A DNA stretch of 64,000 nucleotides from Ensifer sp. BR816 (GCF_000378985.1 NZ_KB905370.1:785830-849829); one strand, 5' to 3'; shown: positions 45,772-56,673, counted from the stretch's first letter. Program-made: numbers and translations. The notes: generated by a model not told the origin, from the letters alone.

Positions 45772-46707
45772 TCAAGGGCTGGCGAACACACGCTTCGGTC
45801 GAAATTCGCCCTCTGCAACTTCGCCGATGGCGACGAGCTTGCCGCGCGCGGTGGCGTAGGCCTCCGGGGTCGGCATCGGCGCATCGCGGCCGCGCAGGAT
45901 GATCGGGTTGCCCATTCTCAGGCGGTGCGCCTGATCGTCGCTCACCGCAACATGCGGCAGATCGGAAAGCGCCTCGCCGGTATCGATCAGATAATCGTCG
46001 AGAGCGGCAAGTCGTTCCGCATCGTCCTCGATCTTTTCCAGCGCGACGAGATCCGCGAGCGCGACCATGTCCTCTTCACCGAAGGGGGCGACGAAGGTCC
46101 GGCGCAACGAGGCGATATGGCCGAAACAACCGAGATCGCGGCCCATGTCGCGGGCGAGCGAACGGACATAGGTGCCCTTGCCGCATTCGATCTCGAAATG
46201 GGCGAGATGCGGCGTGCAGCCGATCAGGGCGAGGCGGAAGATCTCGACCTCGCGCGCCGGGATCTCGACGGTCTCGCCTTCGCGCGCAAGATCATAGGCG
46301 CGTTCGCCATCGATCTTGATTGCCGAAAACTGCGGCGGCACCTGCGCGATCACCCCGGTATATTTCGGTAGCAGGGCACGAATCGCCTCTTCGCCCGGAC
46401 GCGCCGAAGACGAGCGAACGACACCACCTTCGAGGTCGTCGGTCGCACGTTCCTCGCCCCAGGCGACGGTGAATTCGTAGATCTTGCGGCCGTCCATGAC
46501 ATAGGGAACGGTTTTCGTGGCGTCGCCAAGGGCGATCGGCAGCATGCCGGAGGCCAGCGGATCGAGCGTACCGGCATGGCCCGCTTTCTGCGCCTTGAAC
46601 AGCCACTTGATCTTGGACACCGCCTCGGTGGAGCCGAAATCGAGTGGCTTGTCGAGGATCAGCCAGCCCGAGATTGGGCGGCCCTTGGGTTTACGCGGCT
46701 TGGACAT
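45772..46707 (-). CDS. truB: tRNA pseudouridine-55 synthase TruB
   Basis: A 311-residue enzyme that makes pseudouridine 55 in the T-loop of tRNAs. The catalytic Asp is in [18 protein letters not shown]; the later motif [20 protein letters not shown] and a C-terminal PUA-like region ([20 protein letters not shown]) are present. Start ATG at 46707, eight bases after the rbfA stop, so rbfA-truB are co-transcribed. Confidence 0.98.
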   Translation of the reverse strand: MSKPRKPKGRPISGWLILDKPLDFGSTEAVSKIKWLFKAQKAGHAGTLDPLASGMLPIALGDATKTVPYVMDGRKIYEFTVAWGEERATDDLEGGVVRSSSARPGEEAIRALLPKYTGVIAQVPPQFSAIKIDGERAYDLAREGETVEIPAREVEIFRLALIGCTPHLAHFEIECGKGTYVRSLARDMGRDLGCFGHIASLRRTFVAPFGEEDMVALADLVALEKIEDDAERLAALDDYLIDTGEALSDLPHVAVSDDQAHRLRMGNPIILRGRDAPMPTPEAYATARGKLVAIGEVAEGEFRPKRVFASP

Positions 46708-46715
46708 GGATCTTT

Positions 46716-47123
46716 CTATTCTTCGTCGTCGGTGTCGGTATCGAGGTCGCGGCGGACGTCCGGCGAGCGCAGCAGTGCGTCGATCTTCTGGTAATTGTCG
46801 AAGCTGGTGTCGTCCCGGAAGCGGACGTCCGGCATGTACTTCATCTGCCGGAGCTGCGGCCCGAGCCGGCCGCGAATGAATTTCGCATGCTTGTTCAGCG
46901 CCTCGATGACCACTGCGTGATCGGCAACCCCGAGCGGCGTCACATAGGCGGTGGCGATCTTCAGGTCGGGCGACATGCGCACTTCGGAAATCGAAATCAC
47001 CGTCTTCTCGATCAGCGGGTCGCGCACGTCGCCGCGCTGCAGCACCTGGGTGATCGCGGCGCGCACCTGTTCGCCGACGCGCAGCATGCGCTGGGACGGA
47101 GCGGAGGATGTGGATCTGGTCAT
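46716..47123 (-). CDS. rbfA: Ribosome-binding factor A
   Basis: A 135-residue KH-type maturation factor for the 5' end of 16S rRNA. The family pattern is clear: [70 protein letters not shown]. In most bacteria it follows infB directly; here a membrane protein gene (47199-47828) and a 75-base gap lie between. Confidence 0.97.
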   Translation of the reverse strand: MTRSTSSAPSQRMLRVGEQVRAAITQVLQRGDVRDPLIEKTVISISEVRMSPDLKIATAYVTPLGVADHAVVIEALNKHAKFIRGRLGPQLRQMKYMPDVRFRDDTSFDNYQKIDALLRSPDVRRDLDTDTDDEE

Positions 47124-47198
47124 TTACTTCTCTATTTTGGCGGGGTTCGAACCCGGCAAGGGAGTGGCTTCATGCTCCCTTTGGTACAGAAGGTCAAG

Positions 47199-47828
47199 CT
47201 AGTCGAGGGAAGGCCGTTCAGCCGCGCTGGCTATTGCCTGCCTGCAAAAGTCCTCGAAAAGCGTTTCATCTTCTCGTTTAAAAGCGTTTCGGGGCACACC
47301 TATGTAATAACCTGCACGGTGGAACAATAAAAAATAGCCGCCCTGCGCTATGAAATCGGAAATGTAAGCCCATCCGACTTCGCTTCTCCACCCCGGTATC
47401 TCGCTGATTACGCCATCACGGCCGAATATCTGAGTTAGCGGGTAGACCAGTCCGTTCGGTTTGCTTCGCGCGTACGCTTTGAAGACGATTGGTATCGCAG
47501 CGAAAAGCAGACCTGTAGTGCTCGCAAGCAACGACACAAAGTAGAGGCTCGTGAACTCGTCAGCGATCAAACCAGCCGACAGTTCGAAAACAATCCCCGA
47601 GACCAAGAATGCCGCCGTCACCACGCACAGGAAAGTAAGAAATATCACCCAGGCTCGCACGACGGCCTTCAGAAAGGTCCAGCTCCTTCGCCTCGCACGA
47701 TAATAGGAGCCCGTTGCATAAGCCGCCTTGTCCCTGTCCACTTCGGACCAATAGGCGGCGATGTGCCAAGAGCCATCCACCTGTTCGGCGGATGGCTCTC
47801 TTCTTCTCGTACTGCCCTCATCGCGCAT
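47199..47828 (-). CDS. YcxB-like membrane protein inserted in the infB-rbfA interval
   Basis: A 209-residue protein with two adjacent membrane helices (AWVIFLTFLCVVTAAFLVSGIVF and LYFVSLLASTTGLLFAAIPIVF). Its C-terminal region (SDFIAQGGYFLLFHRAGYYIGVPRNAFKREDETLFEDFCRQA) resembles YcxB-like proteins (PF14317). Function unknown. It begins nine bases after the infB stop, so it is read from the same operon, yet the infB-rbfA junction normally has no such gene. Base composition is visibly less GC-rich than infB and rbfA, which suggests a later insertion. Confidence 0.7.
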   Translation of the reverse strand: MRDEGSTRRREPSAEQVDGSWHIAAYWSEVDRDKAAYATGSYYRARRRSWTFLKAVVRAWVIFLTFLCVVTAAFLVSGIVFELSAGLIADEFTSLYFVSLLASTTGLLFAAIPIVFKAYARSKPNGLVYPLTQIFGRDGVISEIPGWRSEVGWAYISDFIAQGGYFLLFHRAGYYIGVPRNAFKREDETLFEDFCRQAIASAAERPSLD

Positions 47829-47837
47829 TTTGGCAGA

Positions 47838-50507
47838 TCAGAGCGTCCGCGTGATGTGCTCGACGCGGAAGCACTCGATCGTATCGCCGGCGCGGATGTC
47901 TTCGTAGTTCTCGAAGGCCATGCCGCATTCCTGGCCGGACTGGACCTCGGAGACCTCGTCCTTGAAGCGCTTGAGCGTCTTGAGCTTGCCTTCGTGGATG
48001 ACGACGTTGTCGCGCACCAGACGGACGCCGACGCCACGCTCGACCTTGCCCTCGGTGACGCGGCAGCCCGCGACCTTGCCGACCTTGGTGATGTTGAACA
48101 CCTCCAGGATCTCGGCATTGCCGAGGAAGGTTTCGCGCCGTTCGGGCGACAGCAGACCGGACATCGCCGCCTTCACGTCATCCACCAGATCGTAGATGAT
48201 GTTGTAGTAGCGGATCTCGATGCCGGACCGATCGGCCGCGTCGCGCGCCTGCTTGTTGGCGCGGACGTTGAAGCCGATGATCGCGGCATTCGAGGCTTCG
48301 GCAAGCGAGATATCCGACTCGGTGATCCCGCCCGCGCCCGAATGCACGATGCGCGCCCGCACTTCGTCGGTCCCGAGCTTGTCGAGAGCTCCGGCGATCG
48401 CTTCGATCGAGCCCTGCACGTCGCCCTTGATGACCAGCGGGAACTCCTTCAGGCCGGAGGCCTGGAGCTGGCTCATCATCTGCTCGAGCGAGCCGCGCGA
48501 GCCGGACTGACGGGCAACCATCTTCTCGCGAGCCAACCGCTGGCGATATTCGGAGATCTCGCGCGCACGGCTTTCGTTCTCGACGACGGCAAACTTGTCG
48601 CCGGCCGCCGGCGTACCGGAAAGACCGAGAACCTCGACCGGGGTCGACGGGCCGGCGGACTTCACATGCTCGCCCTTGTCGTTGACAAGCGCGCGGACGC
48701 GGCCCCACTGGTCGCCGGCGACGATGATCTGGCCGGGCGTCAGCGTACCCTTCTGGACGAGAACGGTGGCAACCGCACCGCGACCGCGGTCGAGCTCGGC
48801 TTCCACCACGGTACCCTCGGCCGTCCGATCCGGATTGGCCTTGAGATCGAGGATTTCCGACTGCAGCAGGATCGCTTCGAGCAGTTTGTCGAGATTAGTC
48901 TGGTTCTTCGCCGAAACCTCGACGTCGAGCACCTCACCACCCATCGATTCGACGAAGACCTCGTGCTGCAGCAGCTCGGTGCGGACCTTTTGCGGGTTCG
49001 CCGTCGGCTTGTCGATCTTGTTGATCGCCACGATGATCGGCACGCCCGCCGCCTTGGCGTGGTTGATCGATTCGATCGTCTGCGGCATGACGCTGTCATC
49101 GGCCGCCACGACGAGAACGGCAATGTCCGTCGCCTGGGCGCCGCGGGCACGCATCGCCGTGAAGGCGGCGTGGCCGGGGGTGTCGATGAAGGTGATCTTC
49201 TGGCCGTTCTGCTCGACCTGGTAGGCGCCGATATGCTGGGTGATGCCGCCCGCTTCGCCGGCGACGACATTGGCGTGCCGGATCGCATCGAGCAGCGATG
49301 TCTTGCCGTGGTCGACGTGGCCCATGATCGTCACGATTGGCGGACGGGACACCATGGTCTCGTCCGTGTCGGCGATGTTGAAGATGCCTTCCTCGACGTC
49401 CGATTCCGAGACGCGCTTGACCGTATGGCCGAATTCGCCAGCGATGAGTTCGGCAAGATCCGCATCGATCAAGTCGCCGGGTTTCATCATCTGGCCTTCC
49501 TTCATCAGGTACTTGATGACGTCGACGGCGCGCTCCGACATGCGCTGCGACAGTTCCTGAATCGTGATGGTCTCCGGCAGAATGACCTCGCGAGAAATCT
49601 TCTCGCGCGTCTCCTGCATCTGGCTGCGGCGGAATTTCTCCTGGCGGCGGCGCATCGCCGAGAGCGAACGGCCGCGCTGGCCACCCTCTTCGTCGACGGC
49701 AGCGGTCAGCGTCAGCTTGCCCTGGCGGCGGCCCTCGTCGCCCTTGGCGCGCGGAGCAGGCTTTGCCGGCTCGGGACGCACGACCTTGCCGCGGGCCGGG
49801 CCGGCTCCACCGCGCCGGCGCTCATCCTCTTCTTCCTCGCCCGCGCGGCGGCCGCGCGGCGCGGCACCCGCAGGTGCCTGGGACGGCGCGGAGGGCGCAG
49901 GGGACGCTGGACGGACAGGCTGCGGGCGCGCTTCGGCACGGCGCTCGGCAACGGCCGGGCGTGCTGCCTCGACCGTCTCCTCGACCGCCTCGACGGCGAC
50001 CGGGCGAGCGGCTTCCTCGGCGGCGCGGCGGGCAGCCTCTTCCTTCTCGCGGGCGATGCGGGCTTCTTCCTCGACGCGGCGGCGCGCTTCCTCTTCGGCG
50101 CGGCGCACGGCCTCCTCGGCGTCACGGACCTGGGCATCCGCAAGCGCACGACGGCGGGCCTCCATCTCGCCGGCCGACAGGTCGTTCAGCACGACGCCGC
50201 GGGGACGGTTCTGCTCCGAACGCGGCTGGTGCGGCTGCGGCTGCGGGGCCGGACGGCCGGCCGGATGCGGCTGAACGGGGCGCGGCTCGGCGGGCCGCGC
50301 CGCGGGCGCCGCGCTCACCGGCGTAATCGGCCGCTCGTCCTTGTGCCGCGTCAGGCCGAACTTCTTCTTGGTTTCGACCACGACCGCCTTCGTGCGACCG
50401 CGGCCCATGTCCTGGCGCACCGTCCCCTGCGTCACCCCGGAGGGCTTCAGGGTCAGCGTCTTCTTGCCCGCTACGCTGAGTGTCTTGTCGTCTTTGTTGT
50501 CGGTCAT
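47838..50507 (-). CDS. infB: Translation initiation factor IF-2
   Basis: An 889-residue GTPase that brings fMet-tRNA to the 30S subunit. The N-terminal ~300 residues are a long Ala/Arg/Glu-rich, partly coiled region ([20 protein letters not shown]), as in other alphaproteobacteria. The G domain follows with [29 protein letters not shown] and VAINKIDKP; domains II-IV end in the initiator-tRNA-binding C2 domain. Start ATG at 50507. The ylxR-like gene is 105 bases upstream. Confidence 0.98.
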   Translation of the reverse strand: MTDNKDDKTLSVAGKKTLTLKPSGVTQGTVRQDMGRGRTKAVVVETKKKFGLTRHKDERPITPVSAAPAARPAEPRPVQPHPAGRPAPQPQPHQPRSEQNRPRGVVLNDLSAGEMEARRRALADAQVRDAEEAVRRAEEEARRRVEEEARIAREKEEAARRAAEEAARPVAVEAVEETVEAARPAVAERRAEARPQPVRPASPAPSAPSQAPAGAAPRGRRAGEEEEDERRRGGAGPARGKVVRPEPAKPAPRAKGDEGRRQGKLTLTAAVDEEGGQRGRSLSAMRRRQEKFRRSQMQETREKISREVILPETITIQELSQRMSERAVDVIKYLMKEGQMMKPGDLIDADLAELIAGEFGHTVKRVSESDVEEGIFNIADTDETMVSRPPIVTIMGHVDHGKTSLLDAIRHANVVAGEAGGITQHIGAYQVEQNGQKITFIDTPGHAAFTAMRARGAQATDIAVLVVAADDSVMPQTIESINHAKAAGVPIIVAINKIDKPTANPQKVRTELLQHEVFVESMGGEVLDVEVSAKNQTNLDKLLEAILLQSEILDLKANPDRTAEGTVVEAELDRGRGAVATVLVQKGTLTPGQIIVAGDQWGRVRALVNDKGEHVKSAGPSTPVEVLGLSGTPAAGDKFAVVENESRAREISEYRQRLAREKMVARQSGSRGSLEQMMSQLQASGLKEFPLVIKGDVQGSIEAIAGALDKLGTDEVRARIVHSGAGGITESDISLAEASNAAIIGFNVRANKQARDAADRSGIEIRYYNIIYDLVDDVKAAMSGLLSPERRETFLGNAEILEVFNITKVGKVAGCRVTEGKVERGVGVRLVRDNVVIHEGKLKTLKRFKDEVSEVQSGQECGMAFENYEDIRAGDTIECFRVEHITRTL

Positions 50508-50612
50508 TCCGTTCCGTTCCTAGCGATCAGGGCCGGATGCGAAACATCTGACCCCGTCTTCCAATTTGTCTCAAGCAGCGCTCGCGATGCCGGCCTCTGC
50601 CGGTGACGCGTG

Positions 50613-51299
50613 TCATTGCTGTGGCTTGTCAGCGCCGCCTTCGGCCCGGACCGGGACGGATCCTCGGTACTTTTCGAGCATGATTGCGCGCTTCACTACA
50701 CCCTCACCCGCCTGCCCTGCAAGCGCTGCGGCATGGATAAAAGCATTACTTCCCAAAAGCCCCTCCATTTCCGCCGCCGCAAACGGGCGGAACGCAGGTA
50801 TTTCCGTTTCATCCTCGGCGACGAAGCTCATCGCCTTGCGAGCCTTGTCGATCTTGCGGACGCCGTCGGCGGCCGCGTCAATCGCGTGGAAAACGCCGAG
50901 CGCCGCGAGCCCGCGCACCGCCTGCTCCGTCTTCGTCGCTCCGGAGACGAACTGGCCGGCCTTGCGCGCCATGTTCATCATTCCGGCGAGCTGCTCGGCG
51001 AGCAGCCTGTCGACCTCGTCGACGAGCGCCGCCTCGGCCTTCACCTCGGTGCGAAGGGCGCGGGCGAAGAGCTTCTTCGCCACCGCCTTCTCGACAAGGC
51101 GCCGCTCGGCCTTCACCCAGCAGCCACGCCCCGGCAGCTGCCGCTTCAGGTCGGGTACGACGCGCCCGTCCGGCCCGGCCACGAAGCGGATCAGCTCATC
51201 CGGGGACCGGCCCTCGCGCGTGACGATGCAGGTCCGGCTGCTGCCGCTCCGGTCCTTCGGGCCCCTGTCTGAAGGCAGAATTTCGGTGGCGGCTGTCAT
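50613..51299 (-). CDS. YlxR (DUF448) / L7Ae-like RNA-binding protein
   Basis: A 228-residue protein: an N-terminal YlxR domain (RTCIVTREGRSPDELIRFVAGPDGRVVPDLKRQLPGRGCWV) joined to an L7Ae/L30e-like domain (LLAEQLAGMMNMARKAGQFVSGATKTEQAV). The fusion is normal in alphaproteobacteria between nusA and infB. It binds structured RNA; YlxR of Gram-positives has been linked to RNase P and transcription. Start at 51299, six bases after the nusA stop. Confidence 0.93.
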   Translation of the reverse strand: MTAATEILPSDRGPKDRSGSSRTCIVTREGRSPDELIRFVAGPDGRVVPDLKRQLPGRGCWVKAERRLVEKAVAKKLFARALRTEVKAEAALVDEVDRLLAEQLAGMMNMARKAGQFVSGATKTEQAVRGLAALGVFHAIDAAADGVRKIDKARKAMSFVAEDETEIPAFRPFAAAEMEGLLGSNAFIHAAALAGQAGEGVVKRAIMLEKYRGSVPVRAEGGADKPQQ

Positions 51300-51305
51300 C
51301 GGGGA

Positions 51306-52916
51306 TCAGGCGTCCTGCTCCGAGCCTTCGGCGACTTCGATCGGCTCGTCCTGAGCGGTCGCGAGGTCTTCCTCAGTGATCCAGCCGGCCGCCAGGCGCG
51401 CCTGGACGATCATTGTCTCGGCCTCTTCGCGGCTGACCTCAAGCTTCGAGAAGGTGCCCTCGAAGCGCTTGGTCTCGCCGTCCTTGCGCTCGGTCCAGCC
51501 GACGAGATCGTCGGCGGCGCAGCCGGCGAAATCCTCGATCGTCTTGATGCCTTCCTCGCCGAGGGCAACCAGCATCTGGCTGGTCAGCCCATCGATCTGG
51601 CGCAGTTCGTCGGAGACGCCGAGTTCCTTGCGCTTGGCGTCCATCTCGGCCTCGATCTTCTCGAGAAATTCGCGGGCGCGCGTCTGGATTTCCGTCGCGG
51701 TCTCCTCGTCGAAGCCATCGATCGAGGAGATCTCGTCGAGATCGACATAGGCAAGCTCTTCGACCTGGGCAAAGCCCTCGGACGCCAGAACCTGACCAAC
51801 CATCTCGTCGACGTCCAGTGCGTCCATGAAGAGCTGGGTGCGCTCGTTGAATTCCTTCTGGCGGCGCTCGCTCTCTTCCTGTTCGGTGAGGATGTCGATG
51901 TCCCAGCCGGTCAGCTGCGAGGCGAGGCGGACGTTCTGGCCGCGGCGGCCGATCGCCAGCGACAGCTGCTCATCGGGCACGACGACCTCGATACGCTCCG
52001 CATCCTCGTCGAGAACGACCTTGGTCACCTCGGCCGGCTGCAGGGCGTTGACGATGAAGGAAGCCGGATCCGGCGACCACGGGATGATGTCGATCTTCTC
52101 GCCCTGCAACTCGCCGACGACCGCCTGGACGCGCGAACCGCGCATGCCGACGCAGGCGCCGACCGGGTCGATCGACGAATCGTTCGAGACGACGGCGATC
52201 TTGGCGCGCGAGCCGGGATCACGGGCGACGGATTTGATCTGGATGATGCCGTCATAGATTTCCGGCACTTCCATCGTGAAGAGCTTGACCATGAACTGCG
52301 GATGGGTGCGCGACAGGAAGATCTGCGGGCCGCGCTGTTCGCGGCGAACGTCGTAGACGAAGGCGCGGACGCGGTCGCCGTAGCGCATGTTTTCGCGCGG
52401 GATCATCTCGTCGCGGCGGATGATGCCTTCGCCGCGGCCGAGGTCGACGATGACGTTGCCATACTCGACGCGCTTGACGGTGCCGTTGACGATCTCGCCG
52501 ACCCGGTCCTTGAATTCATCATACTGGCGGTCGCGCTCGGCTTCACGAACCTTCTGCACGATCACCTGCTTGGCGGATTGCGCGGCGATGCGGCCGAAAT
52601 CCATCGGCGGCAGCGGATCGGCAATGAAATCGCCGAGCTTGGCGTCCGGATTGCGGTCGCGAGCGAGCTCGAGCGGGATCTGCGTCGAATAGTCCTCGGC
52701 GTGCTCGACGACCTCGAGAAGACGCTGCAGACGGATTTCGCCGGTCTTCGAATTGATGTCCGCCCGGATGTTCGATTCCGAACCGTAGCGCGAGCGGGCC
52801 GCCTTCTGGATCGCGTCTGCCATCGCGGCCAGAACGATCTCGCGGTCGATCACCTTTTCGCGGGCCACAGCGTCCGCGATCTGCAGAAGCTCGAGCCGGT
52901 TAGCACTGACTGCCAT
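51306..52916 (-). CDS. nusA: Transcription termination/antitermination factor NusA
   Basis: A 536-residue factor that binds RNA polymerase and nascent RNA. N-terminal domain ([38 protein letters not shown]), S1 domain ([24 protein letters not shown]), two KH domains ([51 protein letters not shown]) and C-terminal acidic repeats that include the helix-hairpin-helix-like segment [24 protein letters not shown]. Second gene of the rimP operon; autoregulation through the leader is known in E. coli and plausible here. Confidence 0.98.
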   Translation of the reverse strand: MAVSANRLELLQIADAVAREKVIDREIVLAAMADAIQKAARSRYGSESNIRADINSKTGEIRLQRLLEVVEHAEDYSTQIPLELARDRNPDAKLGDFIADPLPPMDFGRIAAQSAKQVIVQKVREAERDRQYDEFKDRVGEIVNGTVKRVEYGNVIVDLGRGEGIIRRDEMIPRENMRYGDRVRAFVYDVRREQRGPQIFLSRTHPQFMVKLFTMEVPEIYDGIIQIKSVARDPGSRAKIAVVSNDSSIDPVGACVGMRGSRVQAVVGELQGEKIDIIPWSPDPASFIVNALQPAEVTKVVLDEDAERIEVVVPDEQLSLAIGRRGQNVRLASQLTGWDIDILTEQEESERRQKEFNERTQLFMDALDVDEMVGQVLASEGFAQVEELAYVDLDEISSIDGFDEETATEIQTRAREFLEKIEAEMDAKRKELGVSDELRQIDGLTSQMLVALGEEGIKTIEDFAGCAADDLVGWTERKDGETKRFEGTFSKLEVSREEAETMIVQARLAAGWITEEDLATAQDEPIEVAEGSEQDA

Positions 52917-52963
52917 GTCTTGTCTCCGTCTGGTTACAGGGGCCTAGAAAAGCGCGCCCTGCC

Positions 52964-53581
52964 TCATTCGATATCTCTATCTTCGTCTGCGAAATTTTCG
53001 TTGGCGGCGCGCGCCGCCTTCGCCTTCTTGTCGGCCGCCAGCGCGTCGCGGATCAGGTCGTCGGTCAGGATCAGCCGTGCTTCCGAAAGGGCGGTGAACG
53101 GGATGGCGGCGACGGCCTCCTCGCCATAGGCGGGCTGGTCGCGCTCGAGGCGGAAACCCTCCTCGTCCACCGACAGGATCTTGCCACGGAAGCGCTTGCG
53201 GCCGTCGACCATGATCGAAGTCTCGCACTTCATCAGATGGCCCTGCCAGCGGACGAAATCGGACTTGCGCACCATCGGGCGATCGATGCCCGGCGACGAC
53301 ACTTCGAGATGATACGCCTTGTCGATCGGATCTTCCACATCGAGAACCGGCGAGACGGCCTTGGAAACCTCCTCGCAATCCTCGACGGTCATCGTGCCAT
53401 CGTTGCGTTCGGTCATGATCTGCAGCGTCAGGCCGTTCTGGCCGGACATGCGCACGCGCACCAGGCGGAAACCCATCTGCACCAGCACGGGCTCGATGAT
53501 GTCGGCAATGCGCCGGTCGAGGCCGGTTTCGGTGATCAGCCTTGGTTCATTTGCAGTTTCAGCCGTGGCCGGATCGGACAA
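52964..53581 (-). CDS. rimP: Ribosome maturation factor RimP
   Basis: A 205-residue factor needed for 30S maturation. Family segments: [74 protein letters not shown]. The start is TTG at 53581 ([13 protein letters not shown]), with GAGGAG eight bases upstream. It opens the rimP-nusA-ylxR-infB operon. A terminator-like hairpin lies 30 bases upstream in the leader, and a promoter some 90 bases upstream. Confidence 0.95.
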   Translation of the reverse strand: MSDPATAETANEPRLITETGLDRRIADIIEPVLVQMGFRLVRVRMSGQNGLTLQIMTERNDGTMTVEDCEEVSKAVSPVLDVEDPIDKAYHLEVSSPGIDRPMVRKSDFVRWQGHLMKCETSIMVDGRKRFRGKILSVDEEGFRLERDQPAYGEEAVAAIPFTALSEARLILTDDLIRDALAADKKAKAARAANENFADEDRDIE

Positions 53582-53610
53582 ACGATCATCTCCTCATCGC
53601 ATCGGCTAAT

Positions 53611-53640
53611 AAAAAAGAGCGGGTCCTGTCGGGCCCACTC
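53611..53640 (-). terminator. Leader terminator (possible attenuator) ahead of rimP
   Basis: On the minus strand GAGTGGGCCC, loop GACA, GGACCCGCTC pairs over 10 positions (one mismatch, one wobble) and is followed by TTTTTT. It lies between the rimP promoter and its ribosome site. No minus-strand gene lies directly upstream, so its natural target is the operon's own leader transcript. Confidence 0.7.
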
Positions 53641-53668
53641 TTCATCTACCGATCAAGAATTTGAGGGT

Positions 53669-53697
53669 CATATACGCTCCATCGCCGTAAATTGCAA
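53669..53697 (-). promoter_or_regulatory. Promoter of the rimP-nusA-infB operon
   Basis: TTGCAA (53697-53692), 17 bases, TATATG (53674-53669) on the minus strand. Transcription would start near 53662, giving a leader of about 80 bases that includes the hairpin at 53611-53640. Confidence 0.65.
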
Positions 53698-53837
53698 GGC
53701 TTGCGGCAGTTCGGGCGGGCAAACGGCAGAAATCGCGACAAAGCTTGGCCAATGGCAAGTTTAAGCGGCTGGCGTGCCGCATTTCGCGGTTTATAAACGA
53801 AGCCACACACGCACATCGGCAACGAGAGAGACACGAG

Positions 53838-55466
53838 GTGACGAACCGCATATCGCCGCTGGCCCCCTTCCGGCACGACACGTTCCGGATCATCTGGATC
53901 GCCAGCCTCGCTTCCAATTTCGGCGGACTGATCCAGGCGGTTGGTGCCGCCTGGCTGATGACGTCCATCTCCCAATCGGTGAACATGGTGGCGCTGGTGC
54001 AGGCCTCGACCTCGCTGCCGATCATGCTGTTCTCGCTGGTCTCCGGCGCGCTCGCCGACAATTTCGACCGGCGGCGGATCATGCTGGTCGCGCAGGCCTT
54101 CATGCTCGCCGTTTCGGCGCTCCTGACGATCTTTGCCTATTACGGGCTCATCACGCCGTGGCTGCTCCTGCTCTTCACCTTTCTGATCGGCTGCGGCACC
54201 GCGCTCAACAACCCGTCCTGGCAGGCTTCGGTCGGCGACATGGTACCGCGCGACGACCTGCCGGCGGCCGTCGCGCTGAACAGCATGGGCTTCAACATCA
54301 CCCGCAGCGTCGGCCCGGCAATCGGCGGCGCCATCGTCGCCGCCGCCGGAGCGGCCGCGGCCTTCGCGGTCAACGCGCTCAGCTATTTCGCCATCCTGTT
54401 CGCGATTTCCCGCTGGCGGCCGAGCGTCCCCCAAAGCGCGCTGCCGCGCGAGCGGCTCGGCCGGGCGGTTTCGGCCGGGCTGCGCTATGTGGCGATGTCG
54501 CCCAATATCGGCAAGGTGCTTCTGCGCGGCTTCGCCTTCGGCCTTTCGGCAAGCGCGATCCTGGCGCTGCTGCCGCTTGTCGCCCGCGACCTCGTCAAGG
54601 GTGGACCGCTCACCTACGGCATCATGCTCGGCGCCTTCGGTCTCGGAGCGATCGGCGGCGCGCTGCTCAGCGCGCGTCTCCGGGAACGCCTGTCGAGCGA
54701 AGCGATCGTGCGGCTCGCCTTCGCCGGCTTCGCGGCGAGCGCGATCGTCACGGCGCTCAGCACCGCGGCCTGGCTGACCTCGCTCGCTCTCACCGTCTCC
54801 GGCGCCTGCTGGGTGCTGGCGCTGTCGCTGTTCAACACCACGGTGCAGCTCTCGACGCCGCGATGGGTGGTCGGCCGCGCGCTCTCGCTCTACCAGACGA
54901 CCACCTTCGGCGGTATTGCCGGCGGCAGCTGGCTGTGGGGCGTCGCCGCCGAAGAATACGGTGCCTCGAATGCGCTCATCGGCTCCTGTCTTCTGATGCT
55001 CGCCGGCATTGCCATCGGCCTGCGTTTCGCGCTGCCGGAGTTCACGTCGCTGAACCTCGACCCGCTCAACCGTTTCAACGAGCCGCTGCTCGCGCTCGAC
55101 CTGAAGCCCCGAAGCGGCCCGATCGTCGTGATGATCGACTACGAGATCGACGATGCGGACATCCCAGAGTTCCTGACGACCATGGCGGAGCGGCGCCGCA
55201 TCCGCATCCGCGACGGCGCAGGCCATTGGGCGCTGATGCGCGACCTCGAAAACCCGACGACCTGGACGGAGACCTATCACGTGCCGACCTGGGTCGAATA
55301 TGTCCGCCACAACCAGCGCCGAACCCAGGCGGACGCCGCCGTCGGCGACAGGCTGACGGCACTGCACCGCGGCGCCCGGCCGCCATACGTGCACCGGCTG
55401 ATCGAGCGCCAGACGATCGTTCCCGGGCATTACGAGCGCTACAAGCAGCCGGCGGAGATGCATTGA
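53838..55466 (+). CDS. MFS exporter of the EntS/MFS_3 family with C-terminal cytosolic domain
   Basis: A 542-residue transporter. About 12 membrane helices occupy residues ~20-410 (SGALADNFDRRRIMLVAQAF is motif A). The last ~120 residues form the soluble domain typical of this family (IVVMIDYEIDDADIPEFLTTMAERRRIRIRDGAGHWALMRD, YVRHNQRRTQADAAVGDRLTALH). EntS relatives export siderophores, but many members have other substrates. The start is GTG at 53838 (MTNRISPLAPFRHDTFR); the upstream in-frame ATG at 53745 gives a 31-residue extension without homology. Confidence 0.9.
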   Translation: MTNRISPLAPFRHDTFRIIWIASLASNFGGLIQAVGAAWLMTSISQSVNMVALVQASTSLPIMLFSLVSGALADNFDRRRIMLVAQAFMLAVSALLTIFAYYGLITPWLLLLFTFLIGCGTALNNPSWQASVGDMVPRDDLPAAVALNSMGFNITRSVGPAIGGAIVAAAGAAAAFAVNALSYFAILFAISRWRPSVPQSALPRERLGRAVSAGLRYVAMSPNIGKVLLRGFAFGLSASAILALLPLVARDLVKGGPLTYGIMLGAFGLGAIGGALLSARLRERLSSEAIVRLAFAGFAASAIVTALSTAAWLTSLALTVSGACWVLALSLFNTTVQLSTPRWVVGRALSLYQTTTFGGIAGGSWLWGVAAEEYGASNALIGSCLLMLAGIAIGLRFALPEFTSLNLDPLNRFNEPLLALDLKPRSGPIVVMIDYEIDDADIPEFLTTMAERRRIRIRDGAGHWALMRDLENPTTWTETYHVPTWVEYVRHNQRRTQADAAVGDRLTALHRGARPPYVHRLIERQTIVPGHYERYKQPAEMH

Positions 55467-55714
55467 GGACGGACACGAAGATCTGACGCTTCATAGCGGA
55501 GAGGAATACTCGTTTCGACCCGTTGCTTCGTCTAGAGTGCGCGCGTTTGGAGCCCGCTTTCGAGCGCGAAGCTGGCTCTCGAGGTTACGGTCTATTACGG
55601 CCTATCCACTAGATTCGAGGCGCGTGGGGGGCGCATCCGCCCCTCACCCACCAAAGCCGTTGCGAAGCTTGAGATCGTTTTCGCGTTTTTAGATTGTCAG
55701 GCGGAACCGGCATT

Positions 55715-56578
55715 TTACGCCATATAGTCCAGATCCTTGAGCGTATCATCCGACAGATTGATTTTGGCCACAGCGATGTTTTCAAGCAGATGGGCGACGG
55801 ACGACGTGCCGGGGATCAGAAGGATGTTCGGCGCGCGACGAAGCAGCCATCCGAGCGCGACCTGCATCGGTGTAGCGTCAAGGCGTTCGGCGATCGCGGA
55901 TAGGGTGGACGACTGCAATGGCGTGAACCCGCCGAGCGGGAAGAAGGGAACATAGGCGATGCCGTCGCGAGCGAGATCGTCGATCAGGGCGTCATCAGCG
56001 CGATGCGCCAGATTGTAGTGGTTCTGAACACAGACGATATCGCAGATCCGGCGTCCTTCGGCGACCTGTGCAGGCGTGACGTTGCTCAGGCCGATATGGC
56101 GCACGAGGCCCTGTTGCTGAAGCTCGGCCAGAGCCGTGAGTGGCGCCTCTATCGACCCTTCAACAGGGTGGTGCGCATTGAACATGATGCGGAGGTTCAC
56201 CACCTCCAACACGTCGAGCCCAAGGTTGCGCAAGTTGTCATGCACCGCCTGCGTCAGGTCTTCGGCCGAAAAGGCGGGCAGCCACGCGCCATTCTCGTCA
56301 CGTCGGGCGCCGATCTTCGTGTCGATGACGAGATCGTCGGGATAGGGTGCGAGCGCCTGGCGGATCAGCTTGTTGGTGATATGCGGGCCGTAAAAATCGG
56401 CGGTATCAATGTGGTTCACGCCAGCGGCCACGGCCTCGCGCAGCACGGCCAGTGCCGCCTCCTGATCCTTTGGCGGGCCGAATACGCCGGGCCCGGCGAG
56501 CTGCATGGTGCCGTAGCCGAGGCGCTTTACGGTGCGGTCGCCGAGCGCGAAGGTTCCTGACTTGTCGATGCTGGTCAT
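55715..56578 (-). CDS. Aldo/keto reductase
   Basis: A 287-residue NADPH-dependent oxidoreductase of the TIM-barrel AKR superfamily. Catalytic residues: Asp and Tyr in HIDTADFYGPH, and Lys in VIDTKIGARR. The usual catalytic His position reads VVNLRIM, without His. NADP-binding segments: LSNVTPAQVAEG and IPGTSSVAHLLENIAV. The substrate is unknown. Divergent from the LysR-type gene, whose product probably controls it. The 248-base gap at its 3' end (55467-55714) holds no gene. Confidence 0.9.
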   Translation of the reverse strand: MTSIDKSGTFALGDRTVKRLGYGTMQLAGPGVFGPPKDQEAALAVLREAVAAGVNHIDTADFYGPHITNKLIRQALAPYPDDLVIDTKIGARRDENGAWLPAFSAEDLTQAVHDNLRNLGLDVLEVVNLRIMFNAHHPVEGSIEAPLTALAELQQQGLVRHIGLSNVTPAQVAEGRRICDIVCVQNHYNLAHRADDALIDDLARDGIAYVPFFPLGGFTPLQSSTLSAIAERLDATPMQVALGWLLRRAPNILLIPGTSSVAHLLENIAVAKINLSDDTLKDLDYMA

Positions 56579-56673
56579 GATCTTTTCTCCTTATCTGACA
56601 AAGCACAGATAAGCGTTGCTGGAATGCACGATAATCCGGTACAATCTGCACAGGCTGTGCGGATCGGCGAACG

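Noticed and set aside
47143..47154. GGGTTCGAACCC palindrome upstream of rbfA resembling a tRNA T-arm
   Set aside because: The flanks do not extend to a 5-bp T-stem, acceptor stem or CCA, so a tRNA remnant cannot be supported.
47763..50606. 947-residue plus-strand frame opposite infB
   Set aside because: Shadow of infB; no recognisable motif.
53646..55463. 605-residue minus-strand frame opposite the EntS-like exporter
   Set aside because: Arg/Gln/Glu-rich shadow; the plus strand encodes clear membrane helices and the family C-terminal domain.
55620..55650. GGGGCG-CATC-CGCCCC hairpin after the EntS-like exporter
   Set aside because: No T-run follows on either strand, so I do not call it a terminator.
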